Positions 19,026-27,260 of a stretch of 31,182 nt of DNA are shown here, in pieces. A program made the position numbers and the translations under genes. The DNA comes from Comchoanobacter sp040266255. Lineage in GTDB: Bacteria; Pseudomonadota; Gammaproteobacteria; Comchoanobacterales; Comchoanobacteraceae. Position 1 is the stretch's first letter. The number at the start of each line of letters is the position of its first letter. The notes beneath the pieces were generated by a model. That model made no database searches. It was not told the DNA's origin and was given only the letters and a program-made list of their open reading frames with translations. Location: positions 1-31,182 of the forward strand of contig JBDQEV010000012.1 in the NCBI GenBank assembly GCA_040266255.1, in the 5' to 3' direction.

Positions 19026-19670
19026 ACATTATAGTATCATATGAATCGCAATACCAAATAACTGACGAAAATACGTTGCCTAACAAATTAGTGCTACCAT
19101 ATCCTTTTTCATTAACTATCAGGCCCTTTAATCATTTTATTATTTTGATAGAATATATTTTTCTGACAAAAAAACACAAAATTTAACATAAATGAGAACA
19201 ATCCCCAACATATCTTGGATTAGCCCTTGTGTTATCACTTGAGGATAAGGTTGGTACTCTGGACTTGCTTGCCTACAAAGTTAGGTGATATTCATTAACA
19301 ATTGATGGTATAGATTTTTACCCTTGAACAGTGCAATATACCTAAACCAGAGGATTGGAATTGCATATTCCCTACCCAGTTTGGAGAGCCTTATATTGGT
19401 GGATACTAACCTCTGCCAATTTTGATTTATCCAAAAATTTTCTCTAGAGTTTCTCGATTAGTGAAAACGTTGCAATGGACTTTAGCAATTTTATGCTATG
19501 CAAGACACGCGCACCCTAGAAAATCAGAAAATCACTGGAAAATACTCTGAAATCCTAAAACAGTGAAAACAACGCTGAAGTTATCATTTAAATAGATAAT
19601 ACAATTCGTTTATATTTCAACTTGAGATAATTTACTGTGAAAATATATAACTAGTATTAAGGATAACTGC
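19026..19670. other. 645-bp intergenic stretch, probably decayed sequence
   Basis: No intact gene, RNA or clear regulatory element seen. The plus strand has short protein-like runs split by stops, for example YLGLALVLSLEDKVGTLDLL ending in TGA near 19280, and EDWNCIFPTQFGEPYIGGY ending in TAA at 19407-19409, in different frames. They may be remains of one gene but match no family I recognise. Confidence 0.4.
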
Positions 19671-20057
19671 ATGTTGAGTGTCAACACAAGATTAAAAATA
19701 TACCTAATGTTTGAGGCCTCAGTATTTATGGCGTTACCGTTATTAAACTTTGTAGCAATTTACCTATTATTTTTACTGAACTTTATTCCAATTTACATGT
19801 TTATCATGGGATACATATTAACAATACCCATTATGTATTTTACATATAACCTCGCTAAGAAACTGAGAGTATACTTGGCTTCAAAATACTCTAGTATTTT
19901 TCTCTTAGTCTTTGACTTATTAAATCATGGCACAATAGATAAAATCACAGCGAGCAAATCATTTCATATACCAAAAAACAAGTTCACAAGTGGAGAGCAC
20001 CCTGCAGCCTTAAGCTCAATAGCATATCTACAATTAAAGGCTACCCTAATGCTCTAA
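19671..20057 (+). CDS. N-terminal part of a frameshifted Sel1-like repeat protein (two membrane spans)
   Basis: 128 residues with two or three hydrophobic helices at about 15-65. The segment SGEHPAALSSIAYL near the end matches the Sel1-like unit KGHPLALNRLADM of the next reading frame. After that the frame ends, while the repeat units continue at once in the -1 frame from about 20036 (KGYPNALNKLADTGAL). The two ORFs therefore look like one gene split by a one-base frameshift or an out-of-frame repeat deletion near 20030-20036. I see no canonical slippery heptamer there. Confidence 0.55.
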   Translation: MLSVNTRLKIYLMFEASVFMALPLLNFVAIYLLFLLNFIPIYMFIMGYILTIPIMYFTYNLAKKLRVYLASKYSSIFLLVFDLLNHGTIDKITASKSFHIPKNKFTSGEHPAALSSIAYLQLKATLML

Positions 20058-20806
20058 ATAAACTTGCTGATACTGGTGCACTTGATTTAACCAAAGATGA
20101 ATTCATTAAAATCGAACAGAATGATCCCTATACGCTTAGATTTATAGCAAGTACTGCTAGTAAAGGCTACCCTGCTGCCCTCAATAAACTAGCTGATATG
20201 GGTGCACTTGACTTGACCAAAGGTGAATTCATTGCAATCAATAATAGTGCTCCCGACACTCTTTACTGGATTGCTAGTGCTGCTAGTAAAGGCCACCCAC
20301 TTGCACTTAATCGATTGGCTGATATGGGTGCACTTGATTTAACCAAAGATGAATTCCTTACAATCGAACAGAATAATCCCTATACGCTTAAATTTATAGC
20401 AAGTACTGCTAGTAAAGGCTACCCTGATGCCCTCAATAAACTAGCTGATATGTGTGCACTTGACTTAACTAAAAATGAGTTCATTGCAATCACAAATAGT
20501 GCTCCCGAGACCCTTTACTTGATAGCTAGAGTTGCTCATAAAGGCCACCCACTTGCACTTAATCGATTGGCTGATATGGGTGCACTTGATTTAACCAAAG
20601 ATGAATTCATTACAATCGAACAGAATAATCCCTATACGCTTAGATTTATAGCAAGTACTGCTAGTAAAGGCTACCCTGGTGCCCTCAATAAACTAGCTGA
20701 TATGGGTGCACTTAACTTGACTCAAGCCGAGTTCCTTTCAATCAAAAACAGTGCTCCCAACACTCTTGGCTGGATAGCCTATGCTGCTTATAAAGGCCAC
20801 CCACTT
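20051..20806 (+). repeat. Six 126-bp tandem repeats (three 252-bp A/B pairs)
   Basis: Units start at 20051, 20177, 20303, 20429, 20555 and 20681. Each encodes 42 residues beginning ALN(K/R)LADMGALDLT. Units alternate between type A (IEQNNPYTLxFIASTASKGY) and type B (INNSAPDTLYWIASAASKGH), so the true period is 84 residues. The pattern AAxxGHxxALxxLADMG is that of Sel1-like helical repeats. DNA identity between same-type units is high, which favours unequal recombination and explains the frame break upstream. Confidence 0.9.
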
Positions 20807-21667
20807 GCACTCGATAAACTCATGCCTGCTCTTCAGAGTTTCACAAAAGATGAATTTACTAGCCAATATGCAGGACTGGGATTGCTACCCTATTTAACGA
20901 GCCCTAATACGCAACTGTTTGAAGCACTAAAATCTCAATTCCTTCCACTCACTTCAGAAGAGTTTGTATCAATACTACACAGACAGGATAATGACTCTGA
21001 CACTTATCGTATTGGAAAGAATATCGGTGATAGTACATTCGGATCTATCATTGAAGATAAAGTTGATTTATCTTCCCTAGAAGAAGATCATAGAAATAGA
21101 ATCTCATTTTTGATCAGTGCGGGTCAAGCAGCAAGCAAAAATAACGTTAAAATACTCTCTGAAAGCGATACTTTTCAAGTCACACCCAGATCATATGAGG
21201 GGTATGAGCAAAGACCCTATTTTCACTTTTCAATTGCACAGTTACTCCACGACAATCCCCCACTTGCAAAACAGATGCTAAGTAAATTAGCTCCTGATTA
21301 CTTAACCGAACATGCAGGTCGTATTTTAGAAAGTATCCCCGATCTAACAAGAGTATCCCATCTTGCTCCAATTTTAAATTACTTTGTTAACAGTTGTTTG
21401 GAATTGACTATACCAAGAAATTTAGGTTATGCACTAAGCTATCAGATCCACCTTTGTATACATATGAAGAAAAGATATGATCAAATTTACAGCGTGGTTC
21501 AATCTCTTCCCATTAGAAAAGAACCAATAGAAATCATGATGCCAATACATCTTGCTCAATTAATTACTTGTTTTGCTTCTAGGCCAAAGCAGTTTAAAGG
21601 CATAGAGGATCCCAAACCTGATTTCTTCATAGGTGATCGGGTATGGCATCAAAAATATGCTACCTAG
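20198..21667 (+). CDS. Sel1-like repeat protein, main part of the frameshifted gene
   Basis: 489 residues from the ATG at 20198, but this Met lies inside the second repeat unit. The same frame is open from 19943 and repeat homology begins at about 20036, so the ATG is probably not the real start. The N-terminal third is Sel1-like repeats (TPR-like helical scaffold, often in host-interaction proteins of intracellular gammaproteobacteria). The remaining 290 residues are helical with no family I recognise. Either the product is made from an internal start, or the locus is a pseudogene. Its 3' end overlaps a truncated gene on the other strand. Confidence 0.6.
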   Translation: MGALDLTKGEFIAINNSAPDTLYWIASAASKGHPLALNRLADMGALDLTKDEFLTIEQNNPYTLKFIASTASKGYPDALNKLADMCALDLTKNEFIAITNSAPETLYLIARVAHKGHPLALNRLADMGALDLTKDEFITIEQNNPYTLRFIASTASKGYPGALNKLADMGALNLTQAEFLSIKNSAPNTLGWIAYAAYKGHPLALDKLMPALQSFTKDEFTSQYAGLGLLPYLTSPNTQLFEALKSQFLPLTSEEFVSILHRQDNDSDTYRIGKNIGDSTFGSIIEDKVDLSSLEEDHRNRISFLISAGQAASKNNVKILSESDTFQVTPRSYEGYEQRPYFHFSIAQLLHDNPPLAKQMLSKLAPDYLTEHAGRILESIPDLTRVSHLAPILNYFVNSCLELTIPRNLGYALSYQIHLCIHMKKRYDQIYSVVQSLPIRKEPIEIMMPIHLAQLITCFASRPKQFKGIEDPKPDFFIGDRVWHQKYAT

Positions 21668-21832
21668 CTCCTCTGGATCAAATAAGCTAGCGTCTCCTAT
21701 TTTGCGATTAGACAGCTTACCATTAACATAAATGACACGATCATCGACAATATCATGAATGACAATCTCTACTAAAGGATCTATCAATCGTACGATAGCA
21801 TCACATATAAGAATGTAATTTGATAAATTCAT
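21560..21832 (-). pseudogene. Truncated YheO-type PAS-domain regulator gene
   Basis: The 90-codon frame starts with about 55 residues that resemble the PAS domain of YheO-like regulators: LIDPLVEIVIHDIVDDRVIY followed by VNGKLSNRKIGDASLFDPEE. The resemblance stops near 21664, exactly where the plus-strand repeat gene ends (21667). The last 35 codons are antisense to that gene and look unrelated. The C-terminal PAS remainder and the helix-turn-helix are missing, so this is a 5' fragment. Confidence 0.55.
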
Positions 21833-21901
21833 AATATACTTATTGGATTATACATTGGAAAAATGCATACCTATAAGTAAAAATTGTCAATATAATTCAG
21901 A

Positions 21902-22260
21902 CTAGAAAGTCCAAATTTTTGAAGAGGGATCTAATACCCTAAGCCCAAACATATCCTCTTTAGCAGTAATAGATTCACATTCGCATAGCTCTTTCATACC
22001 GCTATATTTTTCAGACTTAGTCGTTACCACAAATGTGCTTTCCACAGCGTCCAAGCTCGTTCTCTAAGCCATGTATCATCATATAGACCCATTTCTGATA
22101 TAAAAATATTTCGTTCATTGCAGCTTAAGTAAGTCCAACTAATTACAAGATCGCCTCTATACCAATTATACTAACCAGGACCAGGGCCTTCTACATCATT
22201 CATGGCTTGTAGTTCCTTCAAAAAAGTTGCTAGCTCAAAAGCTAGGTTTTTAGGGATTAC
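21902..22260 (-). pseudogene. Broken gene, weakly phosphotransferase-like
   Basis: The minus strand from about 22260 reads VIPKNLAFELATFLKELQAM then NDVEGPGPG, an in-frame TAG, then YNWYRGDLVISWTYLSCNER and onward. The coding signal then shifts frame near 22050 and continues (KSEKYSGMKELCECE to KIWTF) to a TAG at 21902-21904. One stop plus one frameshift indicates a pseudogene. The segment LATFLKELQAMN..GPGPG.YNWYRG recalls aminoglycoside/choline-kinase-fold phosphotransferases, but this is weak. Confidence 0.35.
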
Positions 22261-22270
22261 TTATCAAGTA

Positions 22271-22662
22271 CTATATGATTAGCACTGGAAAAACAGCAAA
22301 TTCTCTTGGCACTTGTAATGCTGTTACTTTATCTTAAACCTCGGATATAATATCTGCGCCTAATTCTCTGTGTTTAAATTTGAACTCACAGACAAATAGG
22401 TCCTTAGTTGTCGTTTGAATTAAGAAATCAATTTGGCAACCAGCCTTGGCCTTTGATTTAGACTGTCTAAAGGACCGATCAGCTGGATTAATCCCTATGC
22501 TTGCCAGCAGCGCATTTCTATTTTACAAAAGCAACGCCAATATGCGCTTCAAACCCAGGTAAGCTTGATAGTGCCGTATTCTGAAATCCATTTAAATCGA
22601 TTATATTGCGCTGAGGTTTATAAGCTTTAAGTAGAAACGCATATAATGATTACAGGCTTTGT
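22271..22662 (-). pseudogene. Broken AAA-type ATPase gene, C-terminal part with nuclease-like tail
   Basis: Minus-strand fragments in two frames match the C-terminal half of a widespread AAA ATPase family with a PD-(D/E)XK-like tail: LLKAYKPQRNIIDLNGFQNT then LSSLPGFEAHIGVAFVK, a stop near 22520, a frame change, NALLASIGINPADRSF, AGCQIDFLIQTTTKDLFVCE, an in-frame TAA, then DKVTALQVPREFAVFPVLII. At least two stops and one frameshift are present. The whole N-terminal ATPase is missing; the fragment begins right at the inverted repeat at 22644. Confidence 0.65.
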
Positions 22663-22726
22663 TTAAGTGAGTTGTTGGTTTTAAATGAGCAAAGACTCTA
22701 TTTTGATACAAAGCCTGCAATCATTA
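22644..22726. repeat. 18-bp inverted repeat pair (17/18) around 47 bp, MITE-like
   Basis: TAATGATTACAGGCTTTG (22644-22661) and CAAAGCCTGCAATCATTA (22709-22726) are inverted copies with one mismatch. The outermost bases are TA on both sides, compatible with 16-bp terminal repeats flanked by a TA duplication. One arm coincides with the broken end of the ATPase pseudogene; the other lies 12 bp past the hipA stop. No T-tract follows, so a terminator is less likely than a small mobile-element remnant. Confidence 0.6.
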
Positions 22727-22738
22727 GATGAGTGGCGC

Positions 22739-23938
22739 TTAAAAATTATCTTTGATTATTTTTGCTATAGCGGAATCTATCAATTTGCTACTTGCAGCGC
22801 TGACGCCAGCATCTTTTGCAAAATGAGGCCATTTAGATACAGATGATTTAACTTCATCAATAATTTGAAGCGCATCAGATTTTTTTATATTACTGATTTT
22901 GGCCAGTTCTAACAACTGCTTGATACCTGGTTTTTTACCTTCACCCATGACCATTGAGCAATGCTCGCCATTCGGCCCTGAAGAGAACGTTAAATCATAG
23001 CTAGGAGAAACCCGCCAAATACCCTTTGGATCCATAAGAAAAGAGAAGTTTTTAGAGTGATCATCCCGGTTATGACTTAAGATATTAAACACGCAACTCC
23101 TATATTGTTTTTCGCATTCCTTCATATCTTTCGTTAAATGCATCGTTGCTTTCATGATCATTTCATAATCAAGACTTGGCATTCGGTGATCGGCATGCAG
23201 AATCCCGCTTATCGTATGCATATGGACTCTAGAATTATCTGTTTTATCAAACCGCCTACTTCCAAAAAAACCAAGACCTCTACGTGCTGGAAACAGTTTA
23301 GCTTTGGGTAGGTCAAGACCTGCCTCCCCTGCCATAAGATAATAAGCATATTCAATGGCGCCAATATCTTTTGGATCTAGGTAAGACGGAAATTTGATCA
23401 GCCAATGCTCGCCATCAAGATGCATTAAAACTTTTGGCCGCGCACCGGCTGAAGAACCGCCAAGATTCAGCAAGTCTTCAACATACGTATCATCGTCACT
23501 TTCCTGAAATTCAGCAATTTCTTCCGCGATTTCATCTAAAGATTCATGCGGAACATTTATTGCACGCTCTGCCTCTGGTTCGTATATTAAAGCCCCCATA
23601 CCATGAGCGCCTACAAAGCAAAGTCTATCAAGCACAGAGAGGCTGCCAGGATTAATGTTGTGTTTGATGAGCGTGCGATCTAGCAGTAATCGACCCCAGC
23701 CATCCGGAAGAGAGTCATTAAAAACACCCAACAAACCATCAAAAGTAAAATCATCTCCTGCTATGACACCAGATTTAAGGGGTAATTTGAATGGAGATAA
23801 ATTAAGACCAGTTTCTATAAAGCTCGCATCATATTCAAAAAAAATCCTGTGGTTCTTCAGCGCCAATCGACCAACAAAAATTTTATCATCCTTAGGTTTG
23901 TAGTAAACATAGACGACTTTTACAGGATTAAATTTCAT
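22739..23938 (-). CDS. hipA: HipA-family serine/threonine kinase toxin
   Basis: 399 residues. The N-terminal subdomain (FNDSLPDGWGRLLLDR, about 73-88) is followed by a kinase core: the flexible GGSSAGARPK loop (160-169) that holds the autophosphorylation Ser in HipA, ATP-binding K182, the catalytic loop HNRDDHSKN (289-297) and a DLT metal site at D315. HipA of E. coli phosphorylates glutamyl-tRNA synthetase and induces dormancy; the target here is unknown. All catalytic residues are present although the surroundings are full of pseudogenes. The start overlaps hipB by 4 bp. Confidence 0.93.
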   Translation of the reverse strand: MKFNPVKVVYVYYKPKDDKIFVGRLALKNHRIFFEYDASFIETGLNLSPFKLPLKSGVIAGDDFTFDGLLGVFNDSLPDGWGRLLLDRTLIKHNINPGSLSVLDRLCFVGAHGMGALIYEPEAERAINVPHESLDEIAEEIAEFQESDDDTYVEDLLNLGGSSAGARPKVLMHLDGEHWLIKFPSYLDPKDIGAIEYAYYLMAGEAGLDLPKAKLFPARRGLGFFGSRRFDKTDNSRVHMHTISGILHADHRMPSLDYEMIMKATMHLTKDMKECEKQYRSCVFNILSHNRDDHSKNFSFLMDPKGIWRVSPSYDLTFSSGPNGEHCSMVMGEGKKPGIKQLLELAKISNIKKSDALQIIDEVKSSVSKWPHFAKDAGVSAASSKLIDSAIAKIIKDNF

Positions 23939-24234
23939 TTGCGGCCTCTTTTTCTAGGGTGATCATCTAAAAACTCATCAAGAGACGTTGGAAGTTTATG
24001 ATCCGTTTGTGCAAAAAGATGTTCAAATCCATCCATCTCACCAAGCGCCAGGGCAATCATGAGCAATGACTCCAATGATATTTGCCCTTTTTGCTCAAAC
24101 TTCTTCAATGTGCCATAACTCACCCCTGATTTTTCAGACAGAGTTTGTTGACTCAAGTTAAGTTTCAAACGCTTCTCTTGAGCCCTTTTAGCAATTTCAT
24201 TAGCCATCTCAAACGGCGATTTAATTGATACCAT
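23935..24234 (-). CDS. hipB: HipB-like XRE antitoxin and repressor
   Basis: 99 residues with an XRE-type helix-turn-helix (about 20-65: LNLSQQTLSEKSGVSYGTLK core) and a basic C-terminal tail ending RKRGRK. HipB neutralises HipA and represses the operon. ATG at 24234 has AAGGG about 6-7 nt upstream. Translationally coupled to hipA by an ATGA overlap. The acidic stretch near 78-92 (SLDEFLDDH) may contact HipA; inferred. Confidence 0.88.
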   Translation of the reverse strand: MVSIKSPFEMANEIAKRAQEKRLKLNLSQQTLSEKSGVSYGTLKKFEQKGQISLESLLMIALALGEMDGFEHLFAQTDHKLPTSLDEFLDDHPRKRGRK

Positions 24235-24256
24235 AATAACCCTTAAGCTCTATTTA

Positions 24257-24297
24257 TACCCACAATGGATATTATAGTACCCACTCAAAAAAGTCAA
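24257..24297 (-). promoter_or_regulatory. hipBA promoter with repeated TGGGTA operator candidates
   Basis: Minus strand: -35 TTGACT (24292-24297), 15-bp spacer, -10 TATAAT (24271-24276). Two direct TGGGTA copies (complements of 24278-24283 and 24257-24262) are spaced 21 bp, two helical turns, and flank the -10 box. This is a plausible HipB autorepression site, although it is not the E. coli TATCC-N8-GGATA operator. Confidence 0.5.
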
Positions 24298-24299
24298 CT

Positions 24300-24738
24300 C
24301 AAGTCTCAATATCGCCCAAAGATTTTAAATCATTTTAATTAGCATCCGCAATTCTAGAGGAGTAGAGCTATATCGTATGATCGGTAAAGGACAAATGAAT
24401 AGTGCTAAATTATTCATATAAACTGTCACACATTGTTTGGCTCAAAATGCTATATTTATTATTTATAATATAATGAGACACCATTTAAGCCACGACATAT
24501 TGCTCAAAACGCATTTTATCTTAAAATGAGATTTCCTCATTGCGCTCACCATGACGCTAATATCACGGAAATCATGATTCTAAAGATATGATTATGTATC
24601 ATGCTTATCTTGATCAAACTGCATCGGCCATACGTCATCATAAGCTTTCACTATAATTTTCTTCGTAAACCTATCTATGATATCTGATCATATAACCGAG
24701 ATAAGCGAGCCAATATATCTGTCAATCTATTCGGTTGA
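24300..24738. other. 439-bp stretch without a supported gene
   Basis: AT-rich. Only a 14-codon frame behind GAGGAG (ATG near 24377, stop TAA near 24419) and a small AATGAG/CTCATT hairpin near 24525 were seen. A 123-aa plus-strand frame over 24677-25048 is antisense to the phosphotransferase remnant and is not accepted. Confidence 0.4.
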
Positions 24739-25723
24739 TCAACCGGGTGTGTTCTGTTTAAACAATCTAGCAACGCCAGCATTACACACATTAACCGTAA
24801 TCTCCCCATGGTCAGGAATATTCAGAGATTGTCGCGCGCCCTCTAAAAATCCCTCAGCATACTCAGCTAGCAGCCTTTCCCGATTGCGTAGCATTGATGC
24901 AATATCCTGCATAGGTGAGCCTTCGTGTGCAAACTCCCAATCTAGTATCTCACTGATCGCCCATTTAGTGTCTTTTTGGATAACTAAAATATTCGAAGGA
25001 TCAAAACCATCATGCACCAACCTATCCTCATGTGGCATTGGAGAATAAACAGATAGTTGTTGAAAAACCGTCTCACAACTGGAGATCATCGATTGAGATA
25101 GTCGTTTTTTAGCCTTTAATGAACTTAACGTCTCATTGACAAAATTTTGTAATCCAGTGACTGCACAATATGATGTTGCGCATCAATGATTCCTGCCTTC
25201 CCATATCCCCATTGAGATATAGCACCCAAAGCTTTTCCTAAATCATACATTAACCTTTTAAGATCCAAAACCGGTAAATCTAGTAGCACATCAGACAAAT
25301 GCTCACCTTGTATATAGTCACATTCCGCCACCTGATAACCATCAATAGACATGATTTAAGATATTTTAGGTAGCGGCAATACTTCTGCTACTCGATCTAA
25401 TACCACTTTTTCAACTTCTAGGGTAGCTGCATCTCGAGCATAAACTCTTAATACTATGATTACCTTAGTCTTTAACTTCACACATATCAATATATCCCCC
25501 CCTGAGTGGGAAGATAATACAAAAAATACTGGTTAGGATACACCGCTGATACAATACGCTTCACGTCATAATTTTCTAAAGACGAGGCCTTCTTCTCCCA
25601 ACCCTTCTTAAACCCAGCATGGTTGTCTTTATTATCTGACTGCTGATTCAAATCACTGCCCTTTATGCTAAAGATCCTATAACAGTACCGCACATTGGCT
25701 CTAAAATAGTGTCGCACCTTCAA
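24739..25723 (-). pseudogene. Aminoglycoside-phosphotransferase-like (APH family) pseudogene
   Basis: Four frame segments on the minus strand line up as one kinase-fold protein. SSLENYDVKRIVSAVYPNQY (to about 25525) is followed, after a frame change in a T-run, by the N-lobe VLSSHSGGDILICVKLKTKV then IIVLRVYARDAATLEVEKVV. A TAA interrupts before MSIDGYQVAECDYIQGEHLS, and another frameshift near 25150 leads to the catalytic part LVHDGFDPSNILV (compare HGDxxxxN) and EILDWEFA, the metal-binding DxxxA region. One stop and at least two frameshifts make it non-functional. The 5' limit is uncertain. Confidence 0.72.
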
Positions 25724-25771
25724 TATTCAGTCAGCTCATACATAGCTTAGTAGCATTAAACGTAAATTACT

Positions 25772-25784
25772 GTTATATTATAAC
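25772..25784. promoter_or_regulatory. Zur-type operator (GTTATATTATAAC)
   Basis: A perfect 13-bp palindrome, GTTATA-T-TATAAC, 24 bp before the ATG of the zinc GTPase gene. It matches the core of the known gammaproteobacterial Zur box (GTTATANTATAAC). Its position over the expected promoter fits repression when zinc is sufficient. Confidence 0.75.
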
Positions 25785-25808
25785 GATTGATTCATGAGAA
25801 ATTAGACT

Positions 25809-27005
25809 ATGTCAAAACTACCTGTAACAGTTCTTTCTGGCTTTCTAGGTGCTGGTAAGACCACTTTACTCAATCATGTTCTTAATAATCGAAAAAACTA
25901 TAAAGTTGCTGTCATTGTAAATGACATGAGTGAAGTAAACATCGATGCTGATTTGGTATCAAAAGGAGGGAGTAATTTATCCCGTACTGAAGAAAAGCTT
26001 GTTGAAATGAGTAATGGCTGTATTTGCTGTACGCTAAGAGAAGACCTACTTGAGCAAGTACAGGAACTTGCTGACGCTGGAAAATACGATTATCTACTGA
26101 TTGAAAGTACTGGGATCTCTGAACCCCTTCCAGTTGCAACAACTTTTGACTTTAGAGACGAAGCAGGCAAAAGCCTCTCAGATGCTGCACAACTTGATAC
26201 AATGGTTACAGTTGTAGATGCTGCAAATCTGATTAAAAACTATAGCTCAACTGACTTTTTAAAAGATCAAGGTGAAAGTCTAGGTGATGAAGACGAACGC
26301 ACATTAGTAGACTTGCTTGTAGAGCAGATTGAGTTTGCCAATGTCATTTTGCTCAATAAAATAGATTTGATTTCACCAACAGAACTTAAAACAGTGCATG
26401 GCATTATCCGTGGACTAAATGCGAAAGCAAAAGTGATAGAAACAAGTCACTCAACCGTAGAAATTGATGAAATCATTAACACTAAACTATTCAACTTAGA
26501 AGAAGCTCAAGATCATCCGCTTTGGGCACAGGAGCTATACCATTTTAGTGAACACACCCCTGAAACAGAAGAGTATGGCATCAATAGCTTTGTATTCCGC
26601 GCAAGAGAACCTTTTCATCCTGAAAAGATCCATGAATTTTTTAACCAAGAGTGGCCTGGCATTGTAAGAGCCAAAGGCTTTTTCTGGCTATCAACTCGAC
26701 CAGATATGGTTGGAGAAGTTTCACAAGCTGGCGCCTTTGTAAGACATCAAGGCCTAGGAAAATGGTGGGCAGCAACTCCTACAGAAGAATGGCCAGAAGA
26801 TGAAAGCTTTTTACAAGCCATCAAGCCCTATTGGAATGAGGATTATGGTGACAGAAGACAAGAAATTGTTTTTATAGGCTTAAAAGCAGAAATGAATGAA
26901 GAGGAAATAAGAAACAGACTGAAGTCATGCCTGATCAAAGACTACCTAACTGGCCCTCAATCTGACAAAACAGTGACAGACCCATTTCCTAACTGGTCAG
27001 AATGA
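25809..27005 (+). CDS. zigA: COG0523 GTPase, ZigA-like zinc metallochaperone
   Basis: 398 residues of the CobW/COG0523 G3E GTPase family. Walker A GFLGAGKTT (11-19), the metal-binding CxCC motif C71-I-C73-C74, the EST-GISEP switch region (about 99-105) and NKID (183-186) are present. A CobW_C domain follows from about 250, ending near GDRRQEIVFIG. The C-terminal part with RPDMVGEVSQAG and WWAATP resembles ZigA-type proteins, which act in zinc starvation by handing zinc to client enzymes. The Zur-type box upstream supports a zinc role. Stand-alone gene; ATG at 25809 with only a weak purine stretch before it. Confidence 0.88.
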   Translation: MSKLPVTVLSGFLGAGKTTLLNHVLNNRKNYKVAVIVNDMSEVNIDADLVSKGGSNLSRTEEKLVEMSNGCICCTLREDLLEQVQELADAGKYDYLLIESTGISEPLPVATTFDFRDEAGKSLSDAAQLDTMVTVVDAANLIKNYSSTDFLKDQGESLGDEDERTLVDLLVEQIEFANVILLNKIDLISPTELKTVHGIIRGLNAKAKVIETSHSTVEIDEIINTKLFNLEEAQDHPLWAQELYHFSEHTPETEEYGINSFVFRAREPFHPEKIHEFFNQEWPGIVRAKGFFWLSTRPDMVGEVSQAGAFVRHQGLGKWWAATPTEEWPEDESFLQAIKPYWNEDYGDRRQEIVFIGLKAEMNEEEIRNRLKSCLIKDYLTGPQSDKTVTDPFPNWSE

Positions 27006-27260
27006 AGAATATATCCCTTAGAGCGACTAAAAAACGCTATCACACAACAGTGTGTCTAGTGAAAAAATGAAAGAGAGCATCTCACGCCCTATGCTTCATG
27101 ATATTAAGTGGACACAGTACTTTTCTATCTCCTAAAACACTTCAGAGCCTGAGACAATGATAAAATAAATCGTATTATGATGCTCTTCACTTCTGAACAA
27201 CCTATCGCTATTATTTTTTAGGGTACAACTGTCATCAAACTAACACCGTTTTTACCTCTT

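Noticed and set aside
20022..20042. Programmed -1 frameshift joining the two repeat-gene frames
   Set aside because: The sequence CAA TTA AAG is not a canonical slippery heptamer and no stimulatory structure is evident; mutation or repeat recombination is simpler.
20051..20806. CRISPR or satellite array
   Set aside because: The 126-bp units are in frame and encode 42-residue Sel1-like repeats.
24677..25048. 123-aa plus-strand ORF
   Set aside because: Antisense to the recognisable phosphotransferase C-lobe.
25487..25723. 78-aa minus-strand ORF as a separate gene
   Set aside because: Its last part joins, after a frame change, to the kinase N-lobe, so it is the 5' piece of the APH-like pseudogene.
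27040..27065. CACAC/GTGTG hairpin as terminator of the zinc GTPase gene
   Set aside because: Short 5-bp stem without a following T-tract.
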